Shown one piece after another: positions 60,701 through 64,000 of a stretch of 64,000 nt of DNA. The stretch lies in assembly GCF_036227265.1 (NCBI RefSeq), contig NZ_CP109446.1, positions 6,020,001-6,084,000 on the forward strand, in the 5' to 3' direction. Source of the stretch: Streptomyces sp. NBC_01476 (GTDB lineage Bacteria > Actinomycetota > Actinomycetes > Streptomycetales > Streptomycetaceae). A model generated the notes under the pieces. The model was not told the origin of the DNA. It did not search any database and worked only from the letters and a program-made list of their open reading frames with translations. Every line of letters starts with the position of its first letter. Position 1 is the first letter of the stretch. Made by a program: the position numbers and the translations under genes.

Positions 60701-61867
60701 TCAGACGACGCCGAGGCGGGCCAGTGCGGCCGGCACCTCGGTGACGCTGTCAACCAGCGCGATCCGGCGGGCCATCGGCCGTCCTTCGGCGAGCGCCCGC
60801 AGCAAGGGCCACACCGGCAGGTTGGTGGTCCAGTGGGCGCGGTCGACCAGCACCATCGGGGACGGTTCGCCGCGCGACCTGTAGTAGTTCGGGGTCGCCG
60901 CGTCGAAGACCTCCTGCACGGTGCCTGCCGCGCCCGGCAGGAAGACGACGCCGGCGCCGGCGCGGGAGAGCAGACCGTCCTCCCGGGTCGCGTTGGCGAA
61001 GAACTTCGCGATGCGCGCGGCGAAGGGGTTCGGCGGCTCGTGCCCGTAGAACCAGGTCGGCAGGCCGTACGAGGGGCCGCCGTCCGGCCACCGGTCAAGC
61101 ACCGCGAAGGCGGCGCCCGCCCAGTCGCCGACCGACGGGCGGAAGGAGGGGGCCCCGGCGAGCACGTCCAGCGCCTTGCCGAGCATCAGGTCGTCGTACG
61201 GTGCCGCGTACGCGCCGAAGTTGGCGGCCTCCATCGCGCCCGGGCCGCCGCCGGTCGCCACGGTCAGGCCCTCCCGGGCCAGCGCGCGGCCCAGCCGGGC
61301 CGCTCCGGCGTACGCCTCGGTGCCGCGGGCCATGGCATGGCCGCCCATGACGCCGATCACGCGCTTGCCGAGGAGTTCTTCGTCGAGCGCGTCGCCGACC
61401 GCGTCGTCGTGGACCGACCGCAGCATCGAGGCGAGTATGTCGGCGCTGGTGGAAGAGCCCCGGAACCAGGCGTACGTCCTGGCGTCAGGTGTGTTGTCGT
61501 AGCCGCCGTCCTCCAGCCCGTCGTACAGCTCACCGGGCGCGTAGAGCGTGCCCCGGTACGGGTCGAAGGGCAGGTCGGGCACGGGCGGGAAGACGAGCGC
61601 GCCGTTCGCCCGGACGTGCGCGAGGGCCTGCGGCTCCATCGGGCATCCCAGGAACACCGCTTGCGAGGTGTCGGCGACCAGCAGGGCGAAGGTGCGGTCG
61701 GTGAGGTCCAGGGCCTGCACCCGGTATCCGGCGAACGACCCGGTGAGGGCGACGTCGTCGAACTCCTCCAGCGTCTCGATCTCCCCTCCGGGTTCGCGCG
61801 GGGGAGGCACGGCCCCGGTTTCCGTGCGGCGGGGCGGCAGCTCTGCGGAAGGCATCTCGGCGGGCAC
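60701..61867 (-). CDS. LOG-like Rossmann-fold nucleotide-binding protein
   Basis: The 388-residue product has an N-terminal region of about 150 residues and a C-terminal lysine-decarboxylase-like/LOG Rossmann domain with VIGVMGGHAMARG, VATGGGPGAMEAANF and LPGAAGTVQEVFDA. The last replaces the PGGxGTxxE motif of active LOG phosphoribohydrolases (Ala for the second Gly), so catalysis is uncertain. It is twice the usual LOG length. The GTG at 61867 is taken; an ATG at 61855 is possible. Confidence 0.78.
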   Translation of the reverse strand: MPAEMPSAELPPRRTETGAVPPPREPGGEIETLEEFDDVALTGSFAGYRVQALDLTDRTFALLVADTSQAVFLGCPMEPQALAHVRANGALVFPPVPDLPFDPYRGTLYAPGELYDGLEDGGYDNTPDARTYAWFRGSSTSADILASMLRSVHDDAVGDALDEELLGKRVIGVMGGHAMARGTEAYAGAARLGRALAREGLTVATGGGPGAMEAANFGAYAAPYDDLMLGKALDVLAGAPSFRPSVGDWAGAAFAVLDRWPDGGPSYGLPTWFYGHEPPNPFAARIAKFFANATREDGLLSRAGAGVVFLPGAAGTVQEVFDAATPNYYRSRGEPSPMVLVDRAHWTTNLPVWPLLRALAEGRPMARRIALVDSVTEVPAALARLGVV

Positions 61868-61995
61868 GCCTGCACCTTAGCGGCCCTGAGGGCGGCGGCG
61901 GGGGCGGAGGTGGGTGCGCGTCGCCGGACCGCGCCGTGGGACGGCCCCCGCCCGGCGGTTCCCCGGGCAGGCCGCCGCCCGGCCTTCCTGACGCG

Positions 61996-63117
61996 TCAGC
62001 GCGTGGCCGGGACGGAGGAGAGGGCCGCGACGAGGATGCTGGTGGGGACCAGGGCGGCGAGCAGCACGGCGCTGCGCAGGGCCACCGCACCGCGCAGCAG
62101 GGAAGGCGAGGCGGCGATGTCGCGCAGCGCGCCGGCGGCCTCGGGGCGGGAGTTCTTCGTCTGCCACAGGGCCAGCGCCGAGGTGGCGAGGACGCACAGC
62201 GTGATGAGGACGGCCGCGAAGACGGTGACCGGACCGAGCGGGTGGTCGCCGTCGTTCTGGAAGGCGTAGGCGGCGAGCGAGGCCGCCGCGGTGGCGGAGA
62301 GCAGGCCGAGCGGGCGGCCGATGGCGCGGGACTCGTGCTGCAGGGCGCGCCCGGCGAGCAGCCGCAGCGCACCGGGGCGGAAGCAGGCCAGGAGCCGGCC
62401 GCAGCCGTAGACCAGGCCGGGGCCTGCCAGCATCAAGCCGGCCGTGGCGACGACCCAGCCCGCCACCGCCCCCGGCGGGATGGAGCCGAGGCCGCTGGGC
62501 AGCGGCAGCCCGTCCCCCTGGGTGGCGGTCACCTCGACGGCCAGGCCCACCGCGGTGAGCGCGACCCCCCAGGGCAGGCCCCGGGGCGCGTCGTGCGCCG
62601 GTGCCTTCTCCGGCCGCAGCCGCAGCGCGGTGGCGCCCGCCGCGGCCGCCGGGACCAGTGCGAGCAGCGTGACCGCACCGGCCAGCGGCAGGGTCCTGCC
62701 CGCCGCGAGCAGGCCGGGCCCGACGCCGTCGAAGGGCACGCCGGTCACGTCGCCGCGCAACTGCAGGAAGACCAGCAGCGCGACCACGCTGCCCAGCGCG
62801 CAGACCAGCGCGGTGGTCGCCGCCGCCAGCAGCACCCGGCCGGTCCGGCCGAGCCCGGCCGCGGCCAGCCCCGCCTGCGGCCAACCGGCGGGCTGTGAGC
62901 GCCCGACCGCCACGGCGAGCTGCACCGTCACCACCACCGGGACCACGCACCACCCGAGCCGCACCACCGCGTCGGAGGCGCCGTGCTGGGGGTGTGCCAG
63001 CGCCCAGCCGAGCGAGGAGAGCAGCAGCAGGCCGGTGCCGGCCGCCGCGGCGGCCACCCCCGCCCACCGGCCCAGCGCCGCGGGACGGCTGCCGCGAAGT
63101 ACCCGCAGACTCAGCAC
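61996..63117 (-). CDS. ABC transporter permease-like membrane protein
   Basis: The 373-residue protein has about nine hydrophobic helices (for example WAGVAAAAAGTGLLLLSSLG, VVPVVVTVQLAVAVG, LLAAATTALVCALGSVVALL, GAVAGWVVATAGLMLAGPG) and no soluble domain of note. Its place 58 bases after the ABC ATPase gene on the same strand suggests they form one transporter, of FtsX/MacB-like or unassigned type. The GTG at 63117 follows GGAGG at a distance of about 13 bases; an upstream frame to 63288 is not supported. Confidence 0.75.
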   Translation of the reverse strand: MLSLRVLRGSRPAALGRWAGVAAAAAGTGLLLLSSLGWALAHPQHGASDAVVRLGWCVVPVVVTVQLAVAVGRSQPAGWPQAGLAAAGLGRTGRVLLAAATTALVCALGSVVALLVFLQLRGDVTGVPFDGVGPGLLAAGRTLPLAGAVTLLALVPAAAAGATALRLRPEKAPAHDAPRGLPWGVALTAVGLAVEVTATQGDGLPLPSGLGSIPPGAVAGWVVATAGLMLAGPGLVYGCGRLLACFRPGALRLLAGRALQHESRAIGRPLGLLSATAAASLAAYAFQNDGDHPLGPVTVFAAVLITLCVLATSALALWQTKNSRPEAAGALRDIAASPSLLRGAVALRSAVLLAALVPTSILVAALSSVPATR

Positions 63118-63175
63118 CCGCCCACCACCGCCTCCTGCGCGGTGCGCGGACGTCCGGTCGCCGCCGTGCCGCCGC

Positions 63176-63898
63176 TCATACCGAGGCCGGAGCGGCGAGG
63201 TCGCGGTCCTGGGAGGGCATCGCGGTGTCGGGCCTGCCGTCCACCAGGGTGATGGCGCGGTCGGCGTGCCGGGCGATCTCCGGGTCACTGGTGGCGAGCA
63301 CCACGGTGATGCCGTGCGAGCGGGCCGCGCTGGTCAGCGTACGCAGCACATGCGCGCGGTCGGCGCGGTGCAGCGTGGCAGTCGGCTCGTCGGCGAAGAC
63401 CACGTCGGGGCCGGTGACCAGGGCCCGGGCGACCGCGACGCGCTGCCGCTGGGACTGGATCAGGTCGGCCGGCCGGCGGCGGGCGGCCTCACCGATGTCG
63501 AGCCGCTCCAGCCACTCCTGGGCCGCCGCCTTCGCCACCCGGTGGCTGTCACCGCGCATCAGCAGCGGCAGCGCGGCATTTTCCCAGGCGGTCAGCTCGG
63601 GCAGCAGCTGCGCGCCCGCGCCGATCCAGCCGAACCGGTCCCGGCGCAGCGCCTCGCGGGCGGCCTCCGGCAGGGTGTGCACGGGGGCGCTGTTGAACCA
63701 CACCTCGCCCTCGTCCGGCACCAGCTGCCCGGACAGGCAGTGCAGCAGAGTGGACTTGCCGGCGCCGCGCGGCCCCACCACCCCCAGGATCTCGCCGGCC
63801 CGGACGTTGACCGAGATTCCGAGCAGGGCAGGCGAGCCCTGGTGGGAGTGGCGCAGGGCGCGGGCCCAGAGCACATCGTTGTCGGGCGGGGCCACCAT
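63176..63898 (-). CDS. ABC transporter ATP-binding protein with degenerate motifs
   Basis: The 240-residue ATPase has an intact Walker A (GPRGAGKST, 42-50), Q-loop Gln97, and Walker B (VVFADEP, Glu171). However the signature LSGGQ reads LIQSQ (146-150), the D-loop reads ATLH, and the switch histidine is replaced by Ser204 (LATSDP). Such changes usually lower or abolish hydrolysis. It is LolD/MacB-like in layout. The ATG at 63898 has GGAGG upstream. The permease gene follows on the same strand. Confidence 0.85.
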   Translation of the reverse strand: MVAPPDNDVLWARALRHSHQGSPALLGISVNVRAGEILGVVGPRGAGKSTLLHCLSGQLVPDEGEVWFNSAPVHTLPEAAREALRRDRFGWIGAGAQLLPELTAWENAALPLLMRGDSHRVAKAAAQEWLERLDIGEAARRRPADLIQSQRQRVAVARALVTGPDVVFADEPTATLHRADRAHVLRTLTSAARSHGITVVLATSDPEIARHADRAITLVDGRPDTAMPSQDRDLAAPASV

Positions 63899-63946
63899 GG
63901 CGTTCCTCCGCGGGTCGTTCCCTCGGCGCGTTCGACACGGGCGCCG

Positions 63947-63978
63947 AACGCACTGCGTCAGTCCAACGCACTGCGTCA
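63947..63978 (-). promoter_or_regulatory. Two identical palindromic repeats upstream of the ABC genes (putative operators)
   Basis: AACGCACTGCGTCA occurs at 63947-63960 and 63965-63978, an 18-bp period. Each copy contains the interrupted palindrome ACGCA-C-TGCGT. They lie 49-80 bases upstream of the ABC ATPase start codon, where a repressor or activator would bind. No regulator gene is next to them in the window. Confidence 0.6.
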
Positions 63979-64000
63979 AACGAGCCGGGGGAAAGGCAGT

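Overview
The window is a gene-dense, very G+C-rich stretch of a Streptomyces-type chromosome (Streptomycetaceae). Markers that point there are the developmental genes nsdA and whiG, a GlcP-type glucose permease, an AmtB-GlnK-GlnD set behind a GlnR-like box, four consecutive type I signal peptidases, the rpsB-tsf-pyrH-frr-cdsA-rlmN block, frequent GTG and TTG starts, and near absence of TTA codons. From memory, the order matches the Streptomyces coelicolor core between about SCO5559 and SCO5645; this was not checked. No tRNA, rRNA, CRISPR array, insertion sequence, prophage or biosynthetic cluster was seen.

Layout. 1-4.9 kb: gpsA (5' end outside the window), ddl, a DUF3515 protein, a stand-alone AsnC-type ligand-binding domain, thiL-thiD and rpmB. 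5.2-13.7 kb: a DAK2/FakA-like kinase, a repeat-rich spacer, recG, rsmD, coaD, a SepIVA/DivIVA-like protein, yceD, rpmF and rnc. 13.9-22.1 kb: mutM, a CAP-domain exoprotein, acylphosphatase, a small coiled-coil protein, smc and glcP. 22.2-32.6 kb: ftsY, a stand-alone primase-polymerase domain, nsdA, amtB-glnK-glnD, ffh and a GNAT acetyltransferase. 32.6-36.4 kb: a frameshifted DUF402 gene, a methyltransferase divergent from an archaeal-type proS, and a SprT-like protein.

36.6-43.8 kb: rpsP-khpA-rimM-trmD-rplS, sipW-X-Y-Z, a Nudix hydrolase and a DUF2469 protein. 44-49.6 kb: yraN-comM-dprA, whiG, a TetR regulator and an M23 peptidase. 49.9-55.9 kb: rpsB, tsf, pyrH, frr, cdsA and rlmN. 55.9-59.9 kb: a TPP riboswitch driving a thiamine-type ABC importer (thiB-thiP-thiQ). 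60-64 kb: a VOC protein, a LOG-like Rossmann protein, and an ABC permease/ATPase pair whose ATPase lacks several hallmark residues and which lies behind two identical palindromic repeats.

Functional threads are ribosome assembly and translation (L28, L32, S16, L19, S2, EF-Ts, RRF, RimM, TrmD, RsmD, RlmN, ProRS), protein export (Ffh and FtsY of the SRP pathway, four signal peptidases), nitrogen sensing (AmtB, GlnK, GlnD), thiamine salvage and activation (ThiBPQ, ThiD, ThiL), DNA maintenance (RecG, MutM, SMC, DprA) and sporulation control (NsdA, WhiG). Most of the window is ordinary core genome. The less ordinary signals are the DUF402 frameshift, the long sipX/sipY overlap, a TTA codon and an 18-bp repeat in dprA, tandemly copied gene ends behind the DUF2469 gene and cdsA, the archaeal-type ProRS, and the degenerate ABC ATPase with its putative operators.
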